Positions 48,504 to 58,944 of a stretch of 64,000 bases of DNA are shown one piece after another. This DNA is from Stemphylium vesicarium. Taxonomy: Eukaryota > Ascomycota > Dothideomycetes > Pleosporales > Pleosporaceae. Position 1 is the stretch's first letter, and each line of letters starts with the position of its first letter. Location: NCBI GenBank assembly GCA_004380135.1, contig QXCR01000049.1, positions 1 to 64,000 of the forward strand, read 5' to 3'. The translations under genes were made by a program, and so were the position numbers. The notes beneath the pieces are model-generated. The model searched no databases and had not been told where the DNA came from. It was given only the letters and a program-made list of their open reading frames with translations.

Positions 48504-49372
48504 TTATTGGCATAATGAGTCGACGCCAAATCCGATTAACATAGAGAGGAAGGTGACACAGCAACTGTGTAGCAGTGCAGGTCTAGTACATATTAGATCC
48601 TGTAACAAAGACAGACGGAAACTTACCGCAAATATGCTTTGCCGTAGTTGGGTGGAAGTGCTTCTGCCAGCAAGTGAAAGACTAGAGACAATGATTGCGC
48701 CACACAATTGGATAGACGCTGCAGCCGCGTTGGCAAAGACGAAGGTATGCAACAACCGCACATACTCTTCGTCTCTCCGCTCAAATCCCGAGTTCTCGTG
48801 GGCCTTTACTTGCTCGCGTGAAAGTACAGCACATAGAAGCGATGCAGCAGCGAGACGAGCGAGCAGTGCCGACTCGTAAGCAGGAGATATTGTTTTGCCT
48901 CTATTTGCGATTAGATAGCTTCGAACACAGATGCAATCCACCTACATAACCACAGAAACAATATCCAGTATAGTTAAGTTCGCCACTAGATGTACTGCCC
49001 ATATAGTCCGGCCAGGAGAGATAAAGATCTGCAGCAATCGGGCGAGCTAAAGTTCCTGTTAGCACACGGTAAGCAATCAAGGCAGGCAGACTGTCTGACA
49101 TTGTTGCTGGTGAGAAGTTGGAGATTACACATAATGACTGCGTCGAGCCAGTAGTACACCTCCTCTGTTGAATGGGGTGCAGTCGCGATTGCAATGATGC
49201 CAGTGATCCCTAGGCCTGTTGAACCGATGCCGAAAACGATTCCCGCAATCCTCTCCCAACGGTAGTCGTACTCGGGAACATAATTTCTGATATCGAGGTA
49301 AGTGAGCGTGCTGCTCAGTATGGGCCCCACTGAGAAACAGATCGCAAGGCTGACTAATACAAAGAGTGTCAT
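48504..49372 (-). pseudogene. Polytopic membrane protein, frames disagree
   Basis: ATG at 49372 begins MTLFVLVSLAICFSVGPILS. An extracytoplasmic-type loop (YVPEYDYRWER) and a second helix GIVFGIGSTGLGITGIIAIA follow. Near 49100 the best continuation (SDSLPALIAYRVLTGTLARP) lies in another frame. Near 48960-48900 a third frame gives ILDIVSVVIGKTISPAYESA across a possible 45-nt GTAGGT...TAG intron, then LLARLAAASLLCAVLS and LHTFVFANAAAASIQLCGAI. Four to five helices in total. A 131-nt intron (49029-49159) would join the first and third frames. Otherwise the gene carries a frameshift. The family is not recognised; I favour a decayed gene. Confidence 0.4.
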
Positions 49373-50736
49373 GTTGACGAGAATCGGTGCAGTACTGAAT
49401 ATGGGGGGCTCCTATCTTTTGTACCTGCTCCATGTGTCGTCTAAAACAGGACTTGTGGAGAGTTACATCGTCGTGTACCCATTCCTAGTAGTGGAGTCCG
49501 GGCAGAGCGAGTGACACGATGGGAGAGTAATCCTGAACAGCTGCATGCATAGCTGTTGGGAGATCCACATATAGTCTTGCGGTATTGGGCCTTGCTGACC
49601 GCTGGTATAGGGCTTGGAAGCAGTCGTGATGGCTGCAGGTGCCCACATTGTAAGGAGTGAGAACTAGAGTGAGACCGGATACGCATCTACATGACCCTCA
49701 TTATAGTCTCCAGCGGACACTGGTACTTACCGTCAAAGTCCGGACCATCGCCTACAGCAACCTGACTAGGCTTTTCTCTTCGCATGAGTATGTCAGAGTC
49801 GCAGACGTGGAAAGCGAAAGTCTGCAGTGATGGGGAGCTTGGTGAGCTATACTGGAAAGATCTAGGTTTAGATTGGAGAAGCTTCAGAGCTCTTCATACA
49901 CGAATGCGCTTGAGGTCTCTACTAACATACAGCATACGACGACCTGGTGCGGATCTTGTTGCTTACAAGATGCCGAACGACTGTCAACTGTTGAGTTACT
50001 CCCCTGTTGAATAACCCACTCGTATGCGAGCCAAGGAAATTCTCTCTATACTTCTTTGTTCGTGTATGCTTCTCTCGAACATCTCTGTTCACAGTTACCT
50101 TGGGCATCTATGTGGACCGTCCTTGATGCTGGCTAGGCAGCTTTAGTACTACTGAACTCTGGATTCGGCAAGACAGATATAGAGCAAAGGAGCTTGTTAA
50201 GCTGAGTTGGAAGGATTACGTCTAATTACCTTAGCATAATTGACTTTTAGACGATGGTAGAGGTTTGCACGAGGTTGGGTTGGAATACTTCGACCGTTGG
50301 TGTTACAACATACGGAGGGCTAGAAAAGCATACACTGCGGACGCCACGGCTGATCAACACATGGAGTAATGTTCATAAGCACACCGCTGCGAGAGAGGGT
50401 AGCACGGTCGGTGGACGGTGGGAGGCAGAAGGCAGAGTGATGCACGTATTTAGAGTCGGATCGGCGGTTACGTATGTAAATCCAGAAGTCGTTTTGACAA
50501 GTGGTTTGCAATTCGCGTCAATGGGCCTATTGAGTCGTTCACTGTTCAATTCAGGGTGCCAGAAGTATCCCATGTCGACCGCCAGCGTAAGTCGCCTCCC
50601 GAGCATAATCTATTTGTGAGATTGGAAAAATAATCTCATGATACTGGTAAGGTGGTAGACTGGATCACAATGCTGTAACTGCAGTAACTAGTGATGTCTA
50701 ATTACATAACTTAGGTATGCCGAATGATACATCTCC
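49373..50736. other. Intergenic, no gene seen
   Basis: Several frames of 60-121 codons overlap on both strands without motifs. The longest, plus 50254-50619, has no start context or homology that I recognise. Probably promoter and terminator sequence. Confidence 0.4.
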
Positions 50737-53034
50737 TTATTCCTCTAACCCCTTTAAGTCATCCTGTGCTGCCCGAAGTATCTCCTTCATCTCCAAGTAT
50801 AGCTTTGGATTCGGAACCCTCCATCTCCCACCATCAGGAAATACCTTCCTCCGTAATCTATTGACGTGAGGGGCGAGCGGTTTGTAGTAAGTCGTAAATC
50901 TGACCTTAACAGTTTTCAGAAAATCTCTCTCGTCAGAAATCAGGCCTTTCTTGAGCTCCGCTAGTTTTCCACTGCTCTCATAATTCCAACATTCGAACTC
51001 AGTTGACCCAATATCTTTGCCAGGCCCATCATAGTGAACACACACCCAAAAAAGGACCCAGAAGAATGACTCAAGGTCGTGCATGAACGAGTGCTGTTCG
51101 TCGTCTAAAAGTACTCCAATCGCCATGAACGCTCGCGTGCCGGTCTTTCCTCGCGCCCCTGATGGTTTCTCGCGATTCTCCTTGATCGCAAGATCAAGGT
51201 CAATTAAAAACGCGCGCCAGGAGGGATCATTGTCTTCCTCGTTGATCATGAGGTTGTTCGGTGAGATATCGCATTGTAGCATGCCGGCTCGTGTGTGAAG
51301 CGACTCGTATCCGTCGATGCAACCTTCCATTGCAGCAAGCAGGCTAGTCCGGGAGCTTGCTTTATAAATGGCCTTCCCGTAGTCGCAGACGATGACACGG
51401 CGGTGGATCCGGTTCGCAATTGCAGGTTTTGTTGGAGAGCTCGAGCAAGTGCGCTTGCTAGGCGGCAATGGCGCCTCTGTGCAGCTCGAGGATCGCTTTC
51501 GCCGAGCGACGCTACTGCTTCCGTCTCTCCGCGAGTCCCGCCGCCCAGTCGTGCTCGGCGGCGGCATCGGATTCCTTGCCATGTAATTTTCCGCTTTTGT
51601 GATGTCCAGGCCTCTGCGTACATTTGCGCGGATGTCGTCGTCTCGACCTCCAACACGGACCGTCTCGTGGTAGTAATACCTCGCAACGTTCACCACGTCC
51701 TTCTCGGTCGCTTCGTATAGCAGCTCGCCCTCCTCTTCGCGCTCCGGGTACTGCCAGGAATCTTTGACGACAAGCCGGGTGTTGGGGTCGTCTTCTCGAT
51801 GGACTCGCCAACAGGTTGTTGCCCGACCGGCAACGCAAGCCACTCGTTTTATCACCTTGTCGATGACGAGACGTTCTTTGCGGTTGTCTTGCTCGATCTC
51901 GATGTACCGCTTGTCGCCAGCTGTGGTAATGGTCGGATCGAAGCCCAGCTGCTCCTTGCTCATACACAAAAACCCGAGCACTGCAGATACAAACTGCAGC
52001 CCATCCTCGTTGATGTCGAACTGCTCAGAGGCGATGCCTCCTAGCCTATCGAAGCTCCACAGTCGCATCAGCGACCCACACAGTGTGAAGCCAAGAACAA
52101 AACGACGGCTGTCCTGAGCGGCAAGCACCTCTCTCGCATATCGACCAAGGTCGAGCCACGCCTTAGACGCTTTGTCCGCTAACGGGTTGCTCTTGAGCTC
52201 GCCAGGCACGAGGATGCGTGACCAGTGATACCTGGAGTCGATACCAGCGCTCTCTTCGTCTACGAAGCCAATGTCCAGCTTGCGATCAGCCGTGGAACCC
52301 TGCAAAGGCTGATCAGGTCGTGCCACGGTTCGCCGTCGGCTTCTAGGATCCGGCCGATGCTCTTCTGCAAAGTCCAAGAGCTGTTCTACGAGCGGTGCAA
52401 ACCAGCGCAACACGTCCCTCTCTCTCGCCTCTTCGGGCCAGCCCTGCCAGCCACTCTCCTCCTGGTAGAGTGGTGTGTCTCCGTCCCTGCACCCGTCAAA
52501 CACAGCCTGTGCCACCGTATCGAGAGCTGCGACATCACCAAAGAAGGCGTCGTAGAACCCAGGTACTCCAACGTGCATTTGCCCCAGCTCCTCCTTCAGC
52601 ACGTCGTCGACGTACTTGCGGTGTTCGGTCGAGTTCGCGAAGCTGCCCGTGCTGCGCAGCCATGGCGTTTGTTGGATGGACGAAGCCGGGCGGGGCGGCG
52701 GAGTGGACTCGCTGACGGCTGCGTAGACCTTGTCCCATATGGTTTCGTCGGACTCCTTGCGGACGACCGCTTGAAGAAGGGGAAGTATTCGCTCACCATC
52801 AACGCTGTCAGCATTGACTGCAGTCATAAGCTTCGACAAGTCGTCGAGGAGGTTCTTTCCACCGCGACATGAGGGTAGATGACGAGAAGCCGGAAGGCCC
52901 TGCAGAGCATGTATGAGGTCGAGTAGCACATTGTGGAGCTCTGCATTTATTAGACAGTTCTGTGCGGGAGTGAGGAATGCTACCTTCGCCGACAAGGTTC
53001 TCACAATCTGTCCCAAGAGATTCGCAGAAGGCAC
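50737..53034 (-). CDS. FunK1 fungal-specific protein kinase
   Basis: An open frame of 765 codons. The first codon of the open stretch is GTG preceded directly by TGA, so the true start is either a downstream ATG (LSKLM, about residue 70) or an upstream exon I could not place. The N-terminal helical region is typical of FunK1 (LPASRHLP, ESDETIWDKVYAAV, TPPPRPASS). The kinase-like core has LQCDISPNNLMI as catalytic loop (HRD replaced by QCD), LIDLDLAIKE as the DFG equivalent, and GTRAFMAIGVL as the activation/APE region. MHDLESFFWVLFWVC is the family's hallmark C-lobe helix. A Ser/Arg-rich insert (RKRSSSCTEAPLPPSKRTCS) lies before the C-lobe. FunK1 kinases are expanded in accessory regions of fungal genomes, and their substrates are unknown. 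Length is close to full. Confidence 0.9.
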   Translation of the reverse strand: MPSANLLGQIVRTLSAKVAFLTPAQNCLINAELHNVLLDLIHALQGLPASRHLPSCRGGKNLLDDLSKLMTAVNADSVDGERILPLLQAVVRKESDETIWDKVYAAVSESTPPPRPASSIQQTPWLRSTGSFANSTEHRKYVDDVLKEELGQMHVGVPGFYDAFFGDVAALDTVAQAVFDGCRDGDTPLYQEESGWQGWPEEARERDVLRWFAPLVEQLLDFAEEHRPDPRSRRRTVARPDQPLQGSTADRKLDIGFVDEESAGIDSRYHWSRILVPGELKSNPLADKASKAWLDLGRYAREVLAAQDSRRFVLGFTLCGSLMRLWSFDRLGGIASEQFDINEDGLQFVSAVLGFLCMSKEQLGFDPTITTAGDKRYIEIEQDNRKERLVIDKVIKRVACVAGRATTCWRVHREDDPNTRLVVKDSWQYPEREEEGELLYEATEKDVVNVARYYYHETVRVGGRDDDIRANVRRGLDITKAENYMARNPMPPPSTTGRRDSRRDGSSSVARRKRSSSCTEAPLPPSKRTCSSSPTKPAIANRIHRRVIVCDYGKAIYKASSRTSLLAAMEGCIDGYESLHTRAGMLQCDISPNNLMINEEDNDPSWRAFLIDLDLAIKENREKPSGARGKTGTRAFMAIGVLLDDEQHSFMHDLESFFWVLFWVCVHYDGPGKDIGSTEFECWNYESSGKLAELKKGLISDERDFLKTVKVRFTTYYKPLAPHVNRLRRKVFPDGGRWRVPNPKLYLEMKEILRAAQDDLKGLEE

Positions 53035-53352
53035 TCAGCCCACCTCCAATTGGCTTAGATGTGAGTATTTCTGAACGAGCGGAAGTCACCATCGTTCGCA
53101 GATACGCGGAGGACCGTGGCTCAAATGCGCGGACACCCATAAGACCGTGTTCGATGGGGCGAACATGGAGTGACCAAGATTAGAGTGCGTTATGGAAGTT
53201 ATCTTTGAAGCGAGGGTGATGGAAGTTGTGACTGCGCGACAACGCGCGCAGACCGAAGAGGCTGGCGCGGTACAACCTCGGCACTCTCCGTTGAATGTCC
53301 GTGTCCGTGCACACAATGCACGCCGTCAGTCAATGCACGCGCATCACCAGAA
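53035..53352. other. Upstream region of the FunK1 gene
   Basis: Contains open stretches in several frames (for example minus 53140-52808, MGVRAFEPRSSAYLRTMVTS) that may hold the missing first exon. I could not find a phase-compatible intron of normal length. Confidence 0.35.
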
Positions 53353-53744
53353 CGGACTACACGAAATTAAGGCTATAGAGCCACACACACCAGTAGTTAT
53401 CACAAGGCAACTTAGCAGAGTACTCTATAGACCTATGCGACAAACTTGCTCACCAATACTTTCTTGGCCGGAGGATTTTGCGGCCGCGAGTGTTGGTTTG
53501 GTGTGGCGGTGTTGGGCCGTGGGCGAGGCACCACCCATATCGTCTCTAGCACTACGTTTCTGCTTCTTCCTTGGTGCTGCTTGTTGTAAAGCCTTGCGCT
53601 GCCACGGACGGACCATCCACGGTGGCATGCATGTCGCTTACTGTAATACGCGTGTTCTAACAAGGGGTCCAGGCGCAATTCAGCCATCCACCAATTATGT
53701 GCCCGTATCATGATGATGTAACTTGTCATTTTGCTCGGCTGCAT
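53353..53744 (-). pseudogene. Pogo transposase C-terminal relic
   Basis: The minus strand near 53600 reads KALQQAAPRKKQKRSARDD, similar in style to the basic tails of Fot1/pogo transposases. The DNA shares short blocks with the tail and 3' flank of the element at 797-960 (AAGGCTATAGAGCCAC and the TGCGGCCGC block). No catalytic domain is nearby. It could also be a chance basic stretch in a GC-rich patch. Confidence 0.4.
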
Positions 53745-54872
53745 CTATGCGCAACCCGGCCCTCATTCCGGCCTCAACCCTACACTCAATCCTACGCTCA
53801 ACTACACCATGTCTATGCGACAGAAGTGTATGCGTGATGGATTCCAAGATGTTGATTCAGGCTGGAAACACCTTAAAAATTGAACGGGACCTGATTGGTT
53901 CACCATCCCTGTCAAAGCCACCGCTCTGATCGCACGGTCTGGACTTGCGTGCTGGATAGTGTGGAGTGTCCGCACGTACGTCTACTCATCGGTGAGCGCA
54001 AGATCTGAATCTCTCCCCCTAACAGACCGTAGAGGTGGGGCTTGGATTGAGATCCCTGTCGTTCATGCTATTGTCCTTTTCGTATGCAGATGGCCGCAAG
54101 CACATTGCCAACAGAAGGGCCTAGGGCACGTCATCCTCACACAAGCGACAGTCGAGGGTGGCTTGACAGTTAGGGGTGGGCGCAAGCGCTGGCGAGAACT
54201 CCGCGTACCTTGTACGCGTGTATATTAGCCCCGGGCGGAAGTAATTGCTGCCAACCCTTGCAATGAGTGTCAGCCATAGTGCTCCACGGTGCTCAACAAC
54301 GCTTCATTATGCTCTACGGCCATCTGTATGTTTGCTATCTACGTTTATACAATAGACACTACATTACGGCTCTCGACCTGAGACACCAGATGTCTGAGTT
54401 GGTCGAAGCAGATGCGAAAGTTGTTCAGCCATGCTTCGTCCTGGTCGCCCATCTCGCGGGGAAGTCTGTAACAGATGATGGAAAGGCAGATTCGGCAATT
54501 CACGCAACGACGCCAAGCTAACTAGCTATCACCAGGGGTGATGACTGATTAGGTTAGCGCTATTCGGGCTGCACATGGCACACACATAAGTTTATTATGT
54601 TAAGCGCCGTAATGTGCGTCCACTCGTAGCGGAACACCGTTAGCGCCAGTGATATAATGATGCTGCGCTTCGCTTATATCCTGTGCCGCATGCCTACCGC
54701 ACACTGAGCACAGTCCAGCTGTCGACCAATCACGTTATAAGCTCATGTGGTGATGATGTCCCCGCTCGCTCGGCTATTCGGGCCAGTGTAGCCATATACG
54801 CTCAATCGCACACACAACCGCACGCTCACTCTTACAGTCAACTACACGGTCAACTACACGGTCATCTACAAG
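53745..54872. other. Intergenic, tandem CTCAA/TACAC-rich leader
   Basis: No convincing gene. C/A-rich runs of ACTCAA- or ACTACACGGTCA-like words occur at 53765-53815 and 54800-54868. The second forms the immediate leader of the 54873 gene. It contains a short direct repeat (TCAACTACACGG twice). Confidence 0.45.
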
Positions 54873-55832
54873 ATGCCAGTGCAACGGTCGCGCGGTCGAA
54901 TCGGGTTCAAAAACGTTGAGTCAGGATGGACACAGCTCATGGAAACGTTCAACGACATTGAGCTATCGCTACGCTTGACAAAGGGCCACATCAGGCGCAT
55001 TGAGAAAGTGACGGAAGATAAGAAGACGAAGAGGTCAGGGGCCTCCCTTAAGCAACACAAATTCCTGAGAAGAGTATTGGCGATCAACTTCGACTCTTAC
55101 ACGTTATGTGTTGTCGCTTTCTCGCAGAATCAGATCGATTCTACGAAAGCAGCTATACTCGATGGATTGGTTGAAAGAATCAGGGAACGGCGCAATGACA
55201 CGATCATGTCTCCTACTATGCGATCGCTTTTTGATCATTCAGAAGACAATAGGATTGTACCACTGCCCCAAGAGACCAACCAACCGTTAAGAAGCCCGTC
55301 AGAACCGTGGGTCGAGTTGAAATACGCCGAAAGAGCAGGAACTAAAGAAGTTTTTGGACAATACCTAGTAGACAGGATTGAGAATACGGAGCTGAGTGAC
55401 GACTGGAAAGCCGTCATAATGCGCCTGCCGATGTGGCCACCCGATCTCTCCGCGCCTTGTTTCATGTCATTGGACCTTTGCGAAGAAAGTATTAAAGAGG
55501 TCGCGATGGCATTGTTCAAGGTAGAAGTAACTTGGGTGACGGATGCCTTTTGGGTCGTCCACGATGGCGGGCTGTTGCAGATTATACCTTATTCTCAGCA
55601 TACAATGAAGGGCGTCTTAGACGAGGACATCGTTGCCGTTTTCGGGGCAGATATACATGCTGCAATCACTACATGTAGCATTAGGGCGGACGAGTTAAGA
55701 GAAGGACATGGAAAAACAAAATGTATATCAATGACCTTTTCAAAGAGTAAGGCTACGATCGACCTGACATTGAGCGTAACGGAAGGTGTCAAGATCCAGA
55801 AAAAGCTCGGCGTGGCCGCCGCATCACGATAG
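54873..55832 (+). CDS. Orphan protein, 319 aa
   Basis: Single-exon frame from ATG 54873 (MPVQRSRGRIGFKNVESGWT) to TAG at 55830-55832. It appears soluble, with no signal peptide or membrane helix. It is predicted to be mixed alpha/beta, with a basic helical segment at residues 35-60 (LTKGHIRRIEKVTEDKKTKR) and a tryptophan-rich core (LPMWPPDLSAPCFMSLDLCE, VEVTWVTDAFWVVHDGG). No known motif was found. Codon use matches the neighbouring intact genes and there are no RIP stops. Its stop lies 7 bp from the stop of the converging gene on the minus strand. Confidence 0.65.
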   Translation: MPVQRSRGRIGFKNVESGWTQLMETFNDIELSLRLTKGHIRRIEKVTEDKKTKRSGASLKQHKFLRRVLAINFDSYTLCVVAFSQNQIDSTKAAILDGLVERIRERRNDTIMSPTMRSLFDHSEDNRIVPLPQETNQPLRSPSEPWVELKYAERAGTKEVFGQYLVDRIENTELSDDWKAVIMRLPMWPPDLSAPCFMSLDLCEESIKEVAMALFKVEVTWVTDAFWVVHDGGLLQIIPYSQHTMKGVLDEDIVAVFGADIHAAITTCSIRADELREGHGKTKCISMTFSKSKATIDLTLSVTEGVKIQKKLGVAAASR

Positions 55833-55839
55833 ATTTCCC

Positions 55840-56141
55840 TCAATCTAACTCCATGAATTTTCCTTTTGCGATGTATAGCTCCCAGCCCTCTTCGACTATT
55901 AGTCCTCCATTCTCAATATGAGGTAGCCGCGTACGCTTCTCATTCCCTTCCTTATCTTTCTCAAACACAGTGACGCTGCTATTTCTCCATTCCACAGTTT
56001 GACCTCGACCCGTTACTACCGTGGCAACATTATCCTTGACATTCGTAAAATCTATATCTGCGTTGGGCGGTTGTACTTTATCGGCGTCGAAAGCCTGGAA
56101 AAGATTAGTTATGAATTGAGAGAGATAATCTTACCTACCAT
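55840..56141 (-). CDS. Small orphan protein with an ATG-only first exon, 85 aa
   Basis: The open frame 56094-55840 has no internal start but follows a perfect acceptor (CTAATCTTTTCCAG). A 44-nt intron (56138-56095) with donor GTAGGT and a CATAACTAAT branch site joins it to ATG at 56141-56139. Exon 1 would thus be the initiator codon alone. The product begins MAFDADKVQPPNADIDFTNV and ends WELYIAKGKFMELD. It is acidic, beta-rich and soluble, with no recognised domain. Upstream of that ATG the frame stays open but lacks another ATG. Convergent with the 54873 gene. Confidence 0.55.
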
Positions 56142-57939
56142 AAAGATATAATATGTGACGAGAAGAGCGTGGAGCGAGTTGATCGGAGAGTTGGTGCTCG
56201 CGCGTGGGGTTTTGTGGTGTGTGTGGAGTGGCGGTCGCCCCGTTGACACTGGAGACGCAGTACAGTATCGCGTTGTGCAAAAGTGTGTTCGGATCGGGAT
56301 GCTGCTCAGAGGGTTGAGCACTTGCTGGTGGAGAAAGCAATTTCAAAGGCGCGCTGTATGAAAGCCTTAGATGCGATGCTTAAGAGGATGTGTGTAGACT
56401 CGAAAGGCTGAGGGCTGCAGATGGTTGGAGGGGTCATGGAGGGGTCGTGGAGCCATGCAATTTGTCACATGCGTTAGGCACTCACGCTTTTGGGCCGTAA
56501 CGCAGACTTCAAAAGCAGCTCGAAAGAAGTGACTTTGCACCGTATCAACTGACTCTGCTTATATTGAACAATAAAATTGCCAGTCTGATGTGTAAAAAAA
56601 ACATGAGATTATGGCATTGCTCCTGCTTCCGAACCGTCGAGTAGCCGACCAGCCGTTGCCCCGCACTGTCACGTGACTATCTCATATTCGGTTGTTGCCT
56701 CCAATCATTTTACTGCCGCAACAGTTGCGTCACACGTAGCGTGTACTAGAGCGTGTACTCGGGCGTGTACTAGAGCGTGTACTCGGGCGTGTACTCGGGC
56801 GTGTACTCGGGCGTGTACTCGGGCGTGTACTCGGGCGTGTACTCGGGCGTGTACTCGGGCGTGTAGCTTTTGGGTCATACATATCGCAGGGCTCAATGCA
56901 GGAACATGCATAGAGGTACCCGTGAATCGTGTTGGGATGCCGAGTTGAACGGACGTAAGGCAAGATGAGCTCTCTTCAATACTGGAGGGTTACCATTCTC
57001 CTCCTCTCTCAGATCATGGTAGGTACGAAGTATCGAACGCACCTCTCAATCCTTGTTCCTGTACCGTATGTCCTCAAGCTGTGCAGCCATCTCAAAACAT
57101 ACGGAACAAGGTAAAGAACCGTTCCCTGACATGCATCTCAATGGACGGACTAGTGCGATATGCACGCTAGAACATCCGCCGCCTCGATCTACATAGAGCG
57201 AAGTGGTCTGCAAGCCCCTTCGCATGTGCAGGCATCTATACAGCTGGAGAGATGGCGGCATGGAACATGGGTCTTGGTATGATCCAAGAACAAGACACTT
57301 GCTTGCCGCTTCTGCAGACGGGCTGGTCTGTAACAGTATAAAGGAAGGCGTAGCTGTAGGTTGATCGCCAACAGGGTCACAGATGTTCGTATAAAGAACC
57401 GCAGTCAATCTCTATATCTTCAATATCTCAGAGCCATCATCCCTCATCTTGCTTAGCACATTTACTTTGCCCAGTTTGTTTCTCAGTTGACAGTTCAACA
57501 TCTCGAGGCCTTCAACGTCCCCTGCTTTGCCGTCTCTTTTGGCAGTACTAAAACGTCTGCTGATACCCTCTGTGCCTCGTATTGTGGTGGTATTTGTTGT
57601 AGGTCAGCCTTCTTCTCCAAACGCAGTCTCGATTTCGAAAGGGTCGATAGAAGTGTGTGCTAACGAGCCTCTCATCCTTAGGGGCGTCTCCGATATCCCG
57701 CGTTAGCACGGGGAGATATCCGAGTGCAGCGATCTTTGACCCTTATCCACTCCTCTGTCCAGCCTGGCAGTCCAAGACCATCGTCGCTGGAGGTAGGCCG
57801 ATTCAATCACACTTCCTTCCTCCACTGACGGAACCAGGTCTTACCTTCACTCGAAAGGATCTCAGACCCAGCAAACTAACCAGACGTGCCGCGAAAGCAT
57901 TGCTTATTTTGGGTTATAGGAGTTACCGCCTCAATCCCC
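56142..57939. other. Intergenic with a minisatellite
   Basis: No supportable gene. Frames of 60-120 codons on either strand lack motifs. Pyrimidine-rich stretches at 57430-57660 may be leader sequence for the small gene at 57940. Confidence 0.4.
56739..56865 (+). repeat. 12-bp minisatellite, ten units
   Basis: Ten complete units of GCGTGTACTCGG (some GCGTGTACTAGA) run from 56739 to 56858, plus a partial unit. The period of 12 keeps reading frames open (ACTR repeats in one frame), which creates spurious ORFs on both strands. Confidence 0.95.
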
Positions 57940-58194
57940 ATGCCTCACTCTGACAGCAACACGGAGTCCTCAGCTCCTGATCCCCCCAATCACAACACCG
58001 AACAGACCGCGAGTGTTATGGCTAGTAATCGGCCTAGTCGTGGCTCCGATGGTCACACTGAGAACAATGGTGCTCGTGCCGCAAACAGGTCAACTTACTT
58101 GAGCGATTATATGTCACCTAATACCGACGATGAACAGCAGAGGAGCACGAACGGTGTCACTTCAGGATCAGGCGGAAGCAGCCAAAATTCTTAG
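57940..58194 (+). CDS. Small disordered protein, 84 aa (tentative)
   Basis: ATG 57940 opens a frame (MPHSDSNTESSAPDPPNHNT) ending GSGGSSQNS before TAG. It is rich in Ser, Asn, Thr and Gly, and wholly low-complexity. No domain, and no intron needed. It may be a real short gene, or the first exon of something that continues to 58382; I found no phase-compatible splice to that exon. Confidence 0.35.
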   Translation: MPHSDSNTESSAPDPPNHNTEQTASVMASNRPSRGSDGHTENNGARAANRSTYLSDYMSPNTDDEQQRSTNGVTSGSGGSSQNS

Positions 58195-58381
58195 CTGGTG
58201 CGTCGGTCTTACAGAGTTTTTGGCATCGGTCTTGGCATTTGGTGGCGTCGGCACGTGGCATGACGCTAGTGAACCAAGTCCAGTTCGCCAGCGTGTTCTG
58301 CCTAATGTTAACAAGGCTTCAACGTGTCATATAAATACATCAGCTTTACATTGATAAATTCAAGACCATCTGTTTCTCTTC

Positions 58382-58889
58382 ATGTCATCATACATTTATT
58401 TGCCTTCCCACTCAAAACTCGACGAACGGGTTGCGGAGGTGATTCTTGGTGACCACACGGCGCTCAATACTGCGAACTTCGCTGTCCTTCGTTACAAAGA
58501 CAACGAAACCCATAAAGCTGTAGTTAATGAGATTCTTCAGTTCAGGGTATGCTCTAGAGGAGACTTTCAATGGCATTGCTAATGATGCATAGTTGAACGA
58601 CATCAGCGATGCCGTAGGAAAGCGCTTGAGCCGTCCGTCTATGCAACCGGAGATCATGCGTAACATATCCGGTTGCATCACCACCAAACCGGGCGAGATA
58701 TTCGCTATTGTACCTGCTATTTCCGATCTCGAGATCCTCCAGCAGGCCACCATCTATATCTGGGAGAACAAGGCGAAAAAGGTAGCGAGGCCGCTGGAGA
58801 AGGGAATACACCTAGTGCTTCCGAACGTCGTCTTCTCGGTGTCGGAATTTGTTGATTTCTATGTGCTGCCATTCAAGTATGAGCATTAA
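58382..58889 (+). CDS. Orphan protein, 153 aa, two exons
   Basis: Exon 1 is 58382-58546 (MSSYIYLPSHSKLDERVAEV). Exon 2 is 58593-58889 (LNDISDAVGKRLSRPSMQPE, ending VDFYVLPFKYEH). The 46-nt intron has donor GTATGC, branch GCTAAT and acceptor TAG, and joins in phase. Soluble, mixed alpha/beta, no recognised motif. It ends just 56 bp before the stop of the converging minus-strand gene. Confidence 0.6.
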
Positions 58890-58944
58890 ATAAGAAGCCA
58901 CGGCGTACATGGCTCATAAATTTGATAATCATTGATGTCTTTAA

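Noticed and set aside
48304..48879. 191-codon plus-strand frame
   Set aside because: It lies antisense to the membrane-protein frame with helices, lacks motifs, and has a Cys/Ser-rich composition typical of antisense readings.
53192..53713. 173-codon plus-strand frame
   Set aside because: It has no motif, overlaps a pogo-like relic on the other strand, and starts with GTG or ATG codons lacking leader context.
56673..56948. 91-codon protein with ACTR repeats
   Set aside because: It is created by the 12-bp minisatellite, with no upstream leader or conserved flanks.
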